A program made the position numbers and the translations under genes. From Aliirhizobium wenxiniae (GTDB lineage Bacteria; Pseudomonadota; Alphaproteobacteria; Rhizobiales; Rhizobiaceae), in assembly GCF_019511445.1 (NCBI RefSeq), contig NZ_JAEUAN010000015.1, positions 103,140-167,139 of the forward strand: a stretch of 64,000 bases of DNA, in the 5' to 3' direction. The notes beneath the pieces are model-generated. The model saw nothing but the letters and a program-made list of their open reading frames with translations, was not told the origin of the DNA and searched no databases. Below are positions 35,989 to 44,147 of the stretch, in pieces; the first letter of the stretch is position 1, and each line of letters begins with the position of its first letter.

Positions 35989-36060
35989 TTGAACTTTGGA
36001 GAAGGGCGCCGCTGGCCGTGGCGCCCTATTGCACATTCCGGGTTGGGAAGGAGAGAGACA

Positions 36061-36360
36061 ATGAAACCCGATATGTTCAGAGAACCTGTGATCATCCTTG
36101 TCGGTCTTGGCTTTCCCGCTAAGGTCCGAACAGTTATAGACGCCTACCGGCATCTCGTCGAATGGCCAGCATCAATGCGCGACACGGCTTATTCGGTGGC
36201 GCTGAAGGCCTGTGGCGCAGCCCTGCGCGGCGAGATCGAAGCGGAGACCGCACGCGGCCTGTTCGCAGCTTTCGCTGAGAAGCACGATCTACTGGCACCG
36301 GAGACCAATGTCATCGCCGCTTCCAGTCGCCGGCACGACAAAGATCCGCACGTTCGCTAG
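36061..36360 (+). CDS. DUF982 domain protein
   Basis: 99 aa from the ATG at 36061, preceded by GGAGAGAGACA. FREPVIILVGLGFPAKVRTV, AYRHLVEWPASMRDTAYSVA and ACGAALRGEIEAETARGLFA follow the DUF982 pattern, a small family nearly confined to rhizobia. Function unknown. It lies between hsp20 and another small gene on the same strand, in a stress/repair block. Confidence 0.85.
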   Translation: MKPDMFREPVIILVGLGFPAKVRTVIDAYRHLVEWPASMRDTAYSVALKACGAALRGEIEAETARGLFAAFAEKHDLLAPETNVIAASSRRHDKDPHVR

Positions 36361-36370
36361 GGAGGCGGAC

Positions 36371-36646
36371 ATGCACCAGACTTTGCAGCAGGCCGCGAGC
36401 AATGCCGCGGCGGTGGGTCCGACGATCCTGCTACAGGGCATGCAGATTGAGCGGCCGCTTGACGTGGTGAAAGCGACTGGTCTCACTGTGGACGACAAAC
36501 GGACCATACTGGCGGCATGGGCTTCGGATTACTATGCGTTGGATTCCACGCCGGCGTTCCGCCATATCCCCGGAACGCCGAAGCCGGTTTCCATCGATGA
36601 GCTTCAGGCTGCCCTTCGAGCGCTTGACCGGCGCTATGGCTTCTGA
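36371..36646 (+). CDS. Small conserved rhizobial hypothetical protein (91 aa)
   Basis: The ATG at 36371 follows GGGAGGCGGAC, 10 bases after the DUF982 stop, so the two are probably one transcript. The sequence has GMQIERPLDVVKATGLTVDD and ends ELQAALRALDRRYGF. I recall near-identical short proteins on rhizobial plasmids, but no function is known. No motif for an enzyme or DNA binding is visible. Convergent with ligD. Confidence 0.75.
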   Translation: MHQTLQQAASNAAAVGPTILLQGMQIERPLDVVKATGLTVDDKRTILAAWASDYYALDSTPAFRHIPGTPKPVSIDELQAALRALDRRYGF

Positions 36647-36657
36647 CGACAGCGATC

Positions 36658-39312
36658 TTAGGCGGCCTGTTTGATCGACTTCGCCAATCGTTTGATGGCC
36701 TGCTCCAACGAACGCTGGCCATCGCAATAATCCTGCCAGGCGCTGGTCTTTGCCAGCAGCGCTGGCACGGTGCGGATGGTGAAGCGTTTCGGGTCGAGAT
36801 CGGTCTTCACCTGGCTCCACGTGAGAGGCATCGACACGGTGGCGCCGGGCCTTGCGCGTGGTGACAAGGGTGCAACCGCCGTCGCCATCCGGTCATTGCG
36901 CAGGTAGTCGAGGAAGATGCGGCCGTTGCGCTGGTTCTTGGCCATCTTGATCAAATAAAGCTCCGGGTTCTCGCGTGCCATGTGTTGGCAGACATCGTGT
37001 GCAAAACCCTTTGCCTCGGGCCAAGACAGCTTCTTGCCCTTCGCTACCGCGAGCGGCGTGACGACATGCAGGCCCTTGCCGCCGGTGGTCTTGCAGAAGC
37101 TGACGAGACCGAGTTCCTCCAGCCTGTCGCGCATTTCCCGGGCGGCTTCGACCACGGTGGAGAAGGGCACGTCCGGACCGGGATCGAGGTCGAAGACAAG
37201 GCGGCCTGGCACCTCCGGCTGGCGCGGTTCGCAATTCCAGGGATGCAGCTCGACGCCGCCAATCTGGGCAATGGCGGCAAGCCCCTCGACCCGATCGATC
37301 TGCAGATAGGGTTTCTTGTCGCCGAATACCTTGACCAGTTCGAGCAGGTTCGACGTTCCCGGCATGGCATGCCGCTGGAAGAACTGCTCGCCGCCAATGC
37401 CGTCAGGCGTCCGGATGATCGAGCATGGCCTCCCCTTGATGTGGTCGATCAGCCACGGTCCGACGGCCTCGTAATAGCGGGCCAAATCTTCCTTGGTCAC
37501 CGGCTCTCCGTCATTGGCATCGGGCCAGAGCGCTTTGTCCGGGCTGGAAATCATCACGCCCATCACCTCGGCCTTGGCGTTCTTGCCCCGTGCCGGCCTT
37601 GACGGCTTTGTGGTGGCCGGCGTCGGCGTGTCGGTCTTTGCCGGCGATGCCGGCTTTTCTGGCTCAACTTCGTGTGCAGGCTTGTCTTCGCGCAATCCCT
37701 TGAACGCCGCCTGGCGGACGAGACCATCCGCAGTCCAGCCGGCGAACTGGATCTCGGCGACCAGTTCGGGTTTGACCCAGACGATGTTGGGATCCTTCTT
37801 CGGAGCGCCGATGCCCGTGAACGGTGATTTGTCGGTCTCGATCTCCCGGAGCTTTGGCAAGATCATATCGACCGTCTTCGCCCCGTAGCCGGTCCCGACC
37901 CGGCCGACATAGACGAAGTGATCACCCCGGAAGACGCCGACCAACAGGGAACGGAACTTGCCGTTGGTCTTGGCATAGGCGCCGATCACAACCTCATGGC
38001 CAGCACGGCACTTGGACTTCGCCCAGGTGTCGGTGCGGCCCGATCGATAGGGCGCGTCTGCCTGTTTCGAAACAATGCCTTCTAGCGAGAGCTTGCAAGC
38101 CGATTTGAGGACCGCATCGCCACCGGTTTCGAAATGTTCAACGAAACGAAGGCGCGGGTCCTCACCGGCATCATTAAGCAGTGTCTGCAGGCGTTCCTTC
38201 CGCTCGGTCAGCGGCAACTGCCGCAGGTCGTCACCGCCCTCGAACAGCAAGTCGAAGGCGAAATAGACCAGTTGGTCGGTCGCGCCTTCCGACAGCGCCG
38301 CCTGAAGTGCTGCGAAGTCCGGCGCTCCGTTTTCGTCGAGGGCGCAGATCTCTCCGTCGATAATGGCATCCGGCAGGTTTGCGGCCGACGCGGCAATCGC
38401 CGGATATTTGCCCGTCCAGTCCAACCCTTTACGGGTCTTCAGCATCACCTCGCCGTTTTCGACGCGCGCCTGAATGCGATAGCCGTCGAACTTGATCTCG
38501 TGGATCCAGCCCTCGGCCGAAGGCGGGCGATCGAGCGTCTCGCAAAGCTGCGGCGGTATGAACTCCGGCATCGCGGACTTTGCCGGCTTTTTCCGCGCCG
38601 GCTTGCGCTTTGTCTTCGTGTCCGCGGCACGTTCGTCTGCCGCCAGCCCGTGATTGCTATCCCAAACAGCATCTGCCTGGACGTCGCCGCTCTGCACCAT
38701 GAACGGTTTTGGCTTCCTGCCCTTGCCGGCGGCGATCGCACCCATGGTTCGGCCGGAGGCGACGGACGTCGCGTTGTCCTCAAGCACCGCAGCACCATTC
38801 TCCTCGACTGAGAAGTCGTCATGATGCTTGATCAGCAGCCAATTTGTGCGCTTGCCCCCGTCGCGGTCATTGCGCATCCGCACCAGCACGAAGCTGCCAT
38901 GCAGCCGCTCTCCCTCCAGCGTGAACTTGAAATCCCCTTTGGCGAGGGCCTCCTCCGGCGTCTTGTTGCCTTCCGGCTCCCAGTAGCCCCGATCCCAGAG
39001 CATGACAGTTCCGCCGCCATATTGGCCTTTCGGAATAGTCCCCTCGAAGTCGCCATAGTCCAAGGGATGGTCTTCGACCTCGACAGCCAGGCGCTTGTCG
39101 TGCGGATCAAGAGACGGTCCCTTGGTGACAGCCCAGGACTTGAAGACGCCATCGAGTTCGAGCCGCAAGTCGTAGTGTAGCCGCGTTGCGTCATGTTTCT
39201 GAATGACGAAGCGCCTGCGGTTGGACGCCTTCAGCTTCGCTGCGCCACTCGGCTCCTGCGTCTTCTGAAAATCGCGTTTCTGCTTGTAGGTCGAGAGCTT
39301 GTCGCTGGCCAT
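36658..39312 (-). CDS. ligD: Multidomain NHEJ ligase LigD (phosphoesterase-ligase-polymerase)
   Basis: 884 aa from the ATG at 39312; the frame stays open to 39483, but those 57 residues are low-complexity. Domains in order: 3'-phosphoesterase (RLHYDLRLELDG, VEDHPLDYGDFEGTIP, about 35-190), ligase (IHEIKFDGYRIQARV, Lys274; about 250-550), then after a Pro/Ala/Lys linker the AEP polymerase (ISSPDKALWPDANDGEPVTK, VFDLDPGPDVPF with D-x-D, KTTGGKGLHVVTPL; about 585-880). The PE-LIG-POL order is the usual one in Proteobacteria. It cleans, fills and ligates Ku-bound ends. Together with two Ku genes and a second ligase, the plasmid carries a complete NHEJ set. Confidence 0.95.
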   Translation of the reverse strand: MASDKLSTYKQKRDFQKTQEPSGAAKLKASNRRRFVIQKHDATRLHYDLRLELDGVFKSWAVTKGPSLDPHDKRLAVEVEDHPLDYGDFEGTIPKGQYGGGTVMLWDRGYWEPEGNKTPEEALAKGDFKFTLEGERLHGSFVLVRMRNDRDGGKRTNWLLIKHHDDFSVEENGAAVLEDNATSVASGRTMGAIAAGKGRKPKPFMVQSGDVQADAVWDSNHGLAADERAADTKTKRKPARKKPAKSAMPEFIPPQLCETLDRPPSAEGWIHEIKFDGYRIQARVENGEVMLKTRKGLDWTGKYPAIAASAANLPDAIIDGEICALDENGAPDFAALQAALSEGATDQLVYFAFDLLFEGGDDLRQLPLTERKERLQTLLNDAGEDPRLRFVEHFETGGDAVLKSACKLSLEGIVSKQADAPYRSGRTDTWAKSKCRAGHEVVIGAYAKTNGKFRSLLVGVFRGDHFVYVGRVGTGYGAKTVDMILPKLREIETDKSPFTGIGAPKKDPNIVWVKPELVAEIQFAGWTADGLVRQAAFKGLREDKPAHEVEPEKPASPAKTDTPTPATTKPSRPARGKNAKAEVMGVMISSPDKALWPDANDGEPVTKEDLARYYEAVGPWLIDHIKGRPCSIIRTPDGIGGEQFFQRHAMPGTSNLLELVKVFGDKKPYLQIDRVEGLAAIAQIGGVELHPWNCEPRQPEVPGRLVFDLDPGPDVPFSTVVEAAREMRDRLEELGLVSFCKTTGGKGLHVVTPLAVAKGKKLSWPEAKGFAHDVCQHMARENPELYLIKMAKNQRNGRIFLDYLRNDRMATAVAPLSPRARPGATVSMPLTWSQVKTDLDPKRFTIRTVPALLAKTSAWQDYCDGQRSLEQAIKRLAKSIKQAA

Positions 39313-39585
39313 GGCAGTCCCCGGTACAAATCCGCCTCCCGCCTCCGATGAGGGCGGGATGAGGCCCGGCCGGACAGGTTGGACGCTCGACTGCCGTTTC
39401 GTTGGCCGCGATGAGAAACCGGAAAAACCATCGCGTTCGTCATCCCTGCCACGTCCGGTTGACACGGCCTGGAACCTCGACACTGAGAAGAGTCCAGCCG
39501 TGATTTAGTTCCAACAACACCGTAAGCGGGCTCAGCCTTTTCGCGGAAGATTGAAACTGTCGGTCAACATAGCCGTTTCCACAGC

Positions 39586-40452
39586 ATGAGCGACGAGCAA
39601 ACAACGGAGAATGTCGAAGCCGCGCCAGGAGAGACGGTGTCCTTTCCGTTCGACCGCATGACTGTCGAGCAATTTCGGACGCGTTTCCCCAGGGCGCGGT
39701 GGAGCGACACCCGGAAGGCATGGTTCGTGCCAGGCAAGACTGCTGCACGACGTGTTGGGCGGTGGCTTGCCGAACTCGAAGCAGAGGCTGATGCGTTCGC
39801 CGACGCAAAGGGCAGGGATGCATTCGAGTTCGACCCGATCGAGAGCTGCTATCTTGCACTCGGAAAAGCGGGCTTCCTGATCAGCACGCCTTATTCGCGC
39901 ACGGTCGTCGACGAACTGCGCGAGATCCCCCATTCGCGGTGGGATGGTGACCAGAAGATCTGGCACGTCCCCTACCGTTCATATCAAGAGCTCCGCAGCC
40001 ACTGGCCGGCAATCGAGGAGGCGGCGAGAAGGAACGAGCCTGAGGAACGGCGGCGTCGAGCTGAAGCCCGGAAAGGCTCGGAAGAGGAGGCGAAGTCGAA
40101 ACGACTCTCGGCTGAGCGGAAAAGGCGGCGATACCCTCTCGCAAGCGACGACCTTCCTCCTTTGGACAGTGTCGTCGGCATTCAATATGGCCTGGTAATC
40201 TTCACTGAGATTACCGGGGAACTCGTCGATCCAGAGGCGACGGCAGAATTCTATCCGGGTGTAACGGAAGATCACGTCTGGGGGCTGTGGCGCAAGCCGA
40301 GGTTGGACGAACTCGTACGCACATGGCCTGCGAAGGTAGCACACGCGGAAGGCGCCGAGTGGTGGCACCCGACCATAGAAGAGCTTCGACCAGTCCGGCG
40401 GGCCGCTCGCCGGGGAGAAGACAGAAAACTTCGCAACATCGGCGCACCCTGA
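39586..40452 (+). CDS. Hypothetical protein with HARP-like repeats
   Basis: 288 aa. Two related segments, FPRARWSDTRKAWFVPG (about residue 33) and PHSRWDGDQKIWHVPYRSYQ (about residue 112), have the ARW...K.W.VP pattern seen in HARP domains of SMARCAL1-type annealing helicases. They may bind DNA with single-/double-strand junctions. The middle is highly charged (EERRRRAEARKGSEEEAKSK). No helicase motor is present. It is divergent from ligD with about 270 bases between, so it may share a regulatory region with the repair genes. The HARP similarity is by eye. Confidence 0.7.
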   Translation: MSDEQTTENVEAAPGETVSFPFDRMTVEQFRTRFPRARWSDTRKAWFVPGKTAARRVGRWLAELEAEADAFADAKGRDAFEFDPIESCYLALGKAGFLISTPYSRTVVDELREIPHSRWDGDQKIWHVPYRSYQELRSHWPAIEEAARRNEPEERRRRAEARKGSEEEAKSKRLSAERKRRRYPLASDDLPPLDSVVGIQYGLVIFTEITGELVDPEATAEFYPGVTEDHVWGLWRKPRLDELVRTWPAKVAHAEGAEWWHPTIEELRPVRRAARRGEDRKLRNIGAP

Positions 40453-40487
40453 GAGTTTCACTCTCATCAAAGCCAAAGGAGATTATC

Positions 40488-40796
40488 ATGGCAGACGACA
40501 GCACCGTTACCATCCGCGCGAGTTTCTCAACGCGTGAGGCGGCCGACCTGGCGGTCGAACATCTCGTTCAACAGCAGGGCGTGTCGCGGCCCGACATCTT
40601 CGTACAGTCGGCCACGAGTGAAAACACATCCGGTTCGCACGCATCCGGCGGAGACGCCTCGCACGCCGATGGGACCCGCCATGACGGCGCACTCGACGGC
40701 GACATTGAGGTCTCGGTCGACATCACTGCTGATCAAATCGCGGCCGTTCAACGCATTTTCGGCGATGTCGGAGCGATGAGGGTTTCGAAGGGGTGA
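40488..40796 (+). CDS. Small hypothetical protein (102 aa), ferredoxin-like fold suspected
   Basis: The ATG at 40488 has AAAGGAG 7 bases upstream. The protein reads VTIRASFSTREAADLAVEHL at the start and IEVSVDITADQIAAVQRIF near the end, separated by a Ser/Gly/His/Asp-rich loop. This is a beta-alpha-beta...beta-alpha pattern like that of general-stress-type small proteins. It lies 35 bases after the HARP-like gene on the same strand. No functional assignment. Confidence 0.7.
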   Translation: MADDSTVTIRASFSTREAADLAVEHLVQQQGVSRPDIFVQSATSENTSGSHASGGDASHADGTRHDGALDGDIEVSVDITADQIAAVQRIFGDVGAMRVSKG

Positions 40797-40902
40797 GAAG
40801 GACGGGGAGACTCCGGGCAGCGCACCGTCCGCGCAACCGTCATCGTCTTTGATCTCGCAGTCACGTGACGCTTTTTCGAGGTCGCACGTAATAATAAAGG
40901 CG

Positions 40903-40918
40903 GGCGGCGAGAGCCGCC
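40903..40918. terminator. Hairpin between convergent genes (possible terminator)
   Basis: GGCGGC / GCCGCC with loop GAGA between the stop of the 102-aa gene and the stop of the TPR gene. There is no T-run on either side, so this is only a candidate bidirectional terminator. Confidence 0.3.
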
Positions 40919-40928
40919 GCACTTGTCC

Positions 40929-41714
40929 TTACTGAGCTTGTTTAAACATCAGCTCGGTCATCTTCGCATCATCCGCCTTTGCCCCCGTGTTGTCGCCGGA
41001 CGCCCGCCTGGCTGCGGCGCGAAAGCCATAGAGTCCTGAATCATTCGGAGAAAGTTTTATGGCGGCGTCGAAGTCAACAAGGGCCTTAGCGGTGTCGCCA
41101 TTATTGGAGTGAGCAAGGCCGCGGTTGGTCAACGCATGTACCGAATGAGGATCGTGCCCAAGCGCTTTATTAAGATCGGCCAGGGCCCGTGCCGGCTCCC
41201 CAAGCCAGCTCAGGATCGAGGCACGGGTGACAAAGAACTCTGCGTGGGAGGGGGCGATGCGAATGGCCTCATCGAGATCCTTTAAGGCAGCCGGGAGATT
41301 ACGCGCATAGAGAAGGTTTGCCTTGCCTCGCCGCCAGTAAGCATCAGCGGAGCCGGGGGACAGCTCGATTGCGCGGGCATAGTCGGCCAAGGCCCGTTCG
41401 TATTTGTCGTCTTGCCCTGGCGCCTCAAAGTCCGCGCGGTCGAGAAGCGCGTCAACCAGTGCGTCGCCCTGGAGGCCTGAGGCCTCCACCAGCCGGTCGC
41501 ACGCCGCCCGTGACTGCTCATAATCTTGAAGGATCGAATTTGCGTCGGCTTCAGGCAGAACGGACGCTTCTGCACTTCCCGCACGGCAGAGCCGCCGAAG
41601 CTCTGGCGTGGACATCGTCGCAACTGGCGGCATTGGCTGCGAATGAGAACCGCTTGCGACGATCACGAGGCAAACTGCGGCGATGGCAAATGCGGCAAAG
41701 GATCGAAAGAGCAT
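40929..41714 (-). CDS. Exported TPR-repeat protein
   Basis: 261 aa. A signal peptide is clear (LFRSFAAFAIAAVCLVIVAS, then a Ser-x-Ser cleavage region). Three to four tetratricopeptide repeats follow: ALADYARAIELSPGSADAY, ALKDLDEAIRIAPSHAEFF, ALADLNKALGHDPHSVHAL and ALVDFDAAIKLSPNDSGLY. The mature part is probably periplasmic, holding protein-protein contacts. It is divergent from imuA; no operon partner. Confidence 0.88.
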   Translation of the reverse strand: MLFRSFAAFAIAAVCLVIVASGSHSQPMPPVATMSTPELRRLCRAGSAEASVLPEADANSILQDYEQSRAACDRLVEASGLQGDALVDALLDRADFEAPGQDDKYERALADYARAIELSPGSADAYWRRGKANLLYARNLPAALKDLDEAIRIAPSHAEFFVTRASILSWLGEPARALADLNKALGHDPHSVHALTNRGLAHSNNGDTAKALVDFDAAIKLSPNDSGLYGFRAAARRASGDNTGAKADDAKMTELMFKQAQ

Positions 41715-41880
41715 TATGATCCGACGTTAATTCAAAGGGGTACCGGGCCGATCATCACACCGTAAAAACAATTGCGAAAGTCAAAATAGTTAGAGTCTTG
41801 ATTCGTCTCGGCATTTTTTCCGGTGTGTAAGTTTTGGCGAAATTGCCATTTTTGAATCTCTTGACTCTTTGCAAGCGACG

Positions 41881-41895
41881 GAACAAAAGAGGAAC
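41881..41895 (+). promoter_or_regulatory. LexA box (GAAC-N7-GAAC) upstream of imuA
   Basis: GAAC-AAAAGAG-GAAC is an exact match to the alphaproteobacterial SOS box GAAC-N7-GAAC. A TTGACT about 20 bases upstream could be the -35 of the promoter it blocks. It lies about 60 bases before imuA, so the whole cassette is expected to be DNA-damage-inducible. Confidence 0.8.
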
Positions 41896-41956
41896 GTCAC
41901 CAATTTTTCGGGGACATGAAGTCCATGCAACGCGAACCTGAGGAGGTCCGTGAACG

Positions 41957-42715
41957 ATGTCGCGCGCCCGTAATCCTCGGGTCATCGAGGAACTTAGAGA
42001 CCGTATTTCCCACCTGGAAGGCAGTACGGCGAAGAAGGCCGTCGTACTGCCATTCGGCGTCCGCGAGATGGACGAGCGATTGCCGGGTGGTGGGCTATCG
42101 TACGGCGCTCTTCACGAGATAGCAGGCGGCGGAGCCGGCACGGTCGATGGCGCGGCTGCAGCATTGTTCGCCGCTGGCATTGCCGCACGCTCTAAAGGCA
42201 AGGTCCTCTGGTGCCTGACGAGACCTGACCTGTTTTTCCCTGCCATCGCCCAGGCAGGCTTGCATCCCGACCGCGTGATTTTCTGCGAAGGCGACAAGGA
42301 GGAGGACGTCCTGGCATCCATGGAGGAAGGGCTCTCCTTCGGTGGTTTAGCAGCGGTGGTCGGGGAACTGGTTCGATTGCCGATGGTCGCATCCCGGCGG
42401 CTGCAGTTGGCCTGCGAAAAAACAGGGACCATGGGGCTCGTCGTCCGCAGATGGCGGCGGCAAACGGAAGCGTCGGACTTCGGCAATCCGACGGCCTCGA
42501 TGACACGGTGGAGGGTGAGCGTGCTTCCGTCGGAGGAACTGCCAGTGGCAGGGGTCGGGCGCGCCCGATGGCTATTGGAATTGATGCGCGTGAAAGCAGG
42601 CGAGTGTGCTGAGTTCGAATTAGGAGCCTGTGATGCCAAGGGTCGTTTGTGTCTACTTCCCCACTCTGCCAACAGACCGGATACGTCGACATGGAGAGGG
42701 AGCCGTGCCAGCTGA
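41957..42715 (+). CDS. imuA: ImuA, RecA-like mutasome accessory protein
   Basis: 252 aa. LPFGVREMDERLPGGGLSYG and LHEIAGGGAGTVDGAAAALF mark the RecA/SulA-like core. KGKVLWCLTRPDLFFPAIAQ and HPDRVIFCEGDKEEDVLASM are family-typical. ImuA helps ImuB and DnaE2 in SOS-induced translesion synthesis. AGGAGG lies 10 bases before the ATG. Its end overlaps imuB by about 80 bases. Confidence 0.93.
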   Translation: MSRARNPRVIEELRDRISHLEGSTAKKAVVLPFGVREMDERLPGGGLSYGALHEIAGGGAGTVDGAAAALFAAGIAARSKGKVLWCLTRPDLFFPAIAQAGLHPDRVIFCEGDKEEDVLASMEEGLSFGGLAAVVGELVRLPMVASRRLQLACEKTGTMGLVVRRWRRQTEASDFGNPTASMTRWRVSVLPSEELPVAGVGRARWLLELMRVKAGECAEFELGACDAKGRLCLLPHSANRPDTSTWRGSRAS

Positions 42716-44147
42716 CCAACCGCTCGTCGTCATCTCGAAATCGGGGTCGAAACGCTGGATCTCGGCTGCCGATACCGCCGCGCGCAAACTCGGTCTCAAG
42801 CTCGGTATGCCCGCGAGTAAAGCCCAAGCGATCGTTGCCAATCTGACGATGGTCGATGCTGATCCTAGCGCCGACGCGTCTGCGCTTGAGCGCCTCGCGC
42901 TATGGGCGCTCCGGCAATATAGCCCGGTCGTCGCCGTAGATGGTGCGGACGGTATTGTCATGGACACGGAAGGGGCCGACCACTTGCAGGGCGGCGAAGA
43001 TCTGCTGATCTCCGGCTTGGTCAACGGGTTGAGAGGACGAGGCCTGACCGCACGTGCTGCTGTCGCCGATACCTGGGGAGCAGCGCATGCGATCACCCGC
43101 GTGACGCCGGCTGAAACGACGGTCGTCCCGGTCGGCGGCGTTGCGAAAGCGGTGACTGGCCTGCCGATCCACTGTCTGCGTCTTCCAGCTGACACAATCC
43201 ACGGACTGCGGGTGATGGGCGTCGAGACCGTCGGTGAACTCTCTGCCATGCCGCGCGCACCCTTGACGCTGAGATATGGGCCCGAAGTTGGCCGGCGGCT
43301 GGATCAACTGTTTGGGCGAATGGCAGAACCGATCGAGCCCCTGCGCACTCCGGAGCTTGTCGAGGCGGCGAAGAACTTCCAGGAGCCGATCGGCGCGGCC
43401 GAGACGATCGCCAAATATGTGCGCCGACTGGTCGGGGAACTCACGGCCAAGCTGGAGACACGCGGCCTTGGCGTCAGGCGTTCCGATCTTGTCATCTACC
43501 GTGTCGACAACACGCGGCAGTGCATTCGAGCCGGACTGGCAAAACCGGTGCGTGACCCCGCCCGGCTGTCAAAGCTTCTCTGCGACCGGATCGAGAAAAT
43601 CGATCCGGGCTTCGGCATAGAGCGCCTGGTGCTTGTCGCCATCATGGCAGAACCACTCGAGGAGCGACAGGCTGCATCCTCTCTGATCGAAGAAACCGTG
43701 GTCGACGTCACACCGCTTGTCGACATTCTCGGCAATCGTGGCCAGCGGCTTTACCGCGTGACGCCCGTCGCCTCCGACGTTCCCGAGCGGTCGGTGAAGC
43801 GGATTGGGCCGACGGCCGACGAAACCGGAGCGACATGGGCCGCGAAATGGCCGAGGCCGTCGCGGCTACTGGCAAACCCCGAACGGATCGACGTAACCGC
43901 TCTGCTCCCCGACCAGCCGCCGGCCGTGTTCACCTGGCGCGGCAAACGCCGCCGTGTGAAGCGGGCAGACGGACCGGAGCGGATATTCGGCGAATGGTGG
44001 CTTCGTCCGAAAGAACATGCCGCCGTTCGCGACTATTTTGTCGTCGAGGACGAGGCAGGGGAACGCTACTGGGTTTATCGCGCCGGTGACGGAGTGGATG
44101 CCGACACAGGGTCGCACCTCTGGTTTCTGCATGGGGTGTTCGGATGA
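42633..44147 (+). CDS. imuB: ImuB, Y-family polymerase-like protein
   Basis: 504 aa from the ATG at 42633 (AGGAG 7 bases upstream). RVVCVYFPTLPTDRIRR opens a Y-family fold in which the catalytic Asp of true polymerases is replaced, as is usual for ImuB. The little-finger region and a C-terminal beta-clamp/partner-binding part (FTWRGKRRRVKRADGPERI, WWLRPKEHAAVRDYFVVED) follow. ImuB acts as a hub linking the clamp, ImuA and DnaE2 rather than as an enzyme. It overlaps dnaE2 by 4 bases. Confidence 0.93.
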   Translation: MPRVVCVYFPTLPTDRIRRHGEGAVPADQPLVVISKSGSKRWISAADTAARKLGLKLGMPASKAQAIVANLTMVDADPSADASALERLALWALRQYSPVVAVDGADGIVMDTEGADHLQGGEDLLISGLVNGLRGRGLTARAAVADTWGAAHAITRVTPAETTVVPVGGVAKAVTGLPIHCLRLPADTIHGLRVMGVETVGELSAMPRAPLTLRYGPEVGRRLDQLFGRMAEPIEPLRTPELVEAAKNFQEPIGAAETIAKYVRRLVGELTAKLETRGLGVRRSDLVIYRVDNTRQCIRAGLAKPVRDPARLSKLLCDRIEKIDPGFGIERLVLVAIMAEPLEERQAASSLIEETVVDVTPLVDILGNRGQRLYRVTPVASDVPERSVKRIGPTADETGATWAAKWPRPSRLLANPERIDVTALLPDQPPAVFTWRGKRRRVKRADGPERIFGEWWLRPKEHAAVRDYFVVEDEAGERYWVYRAGDGVDADTGSHLWFLHGVFG

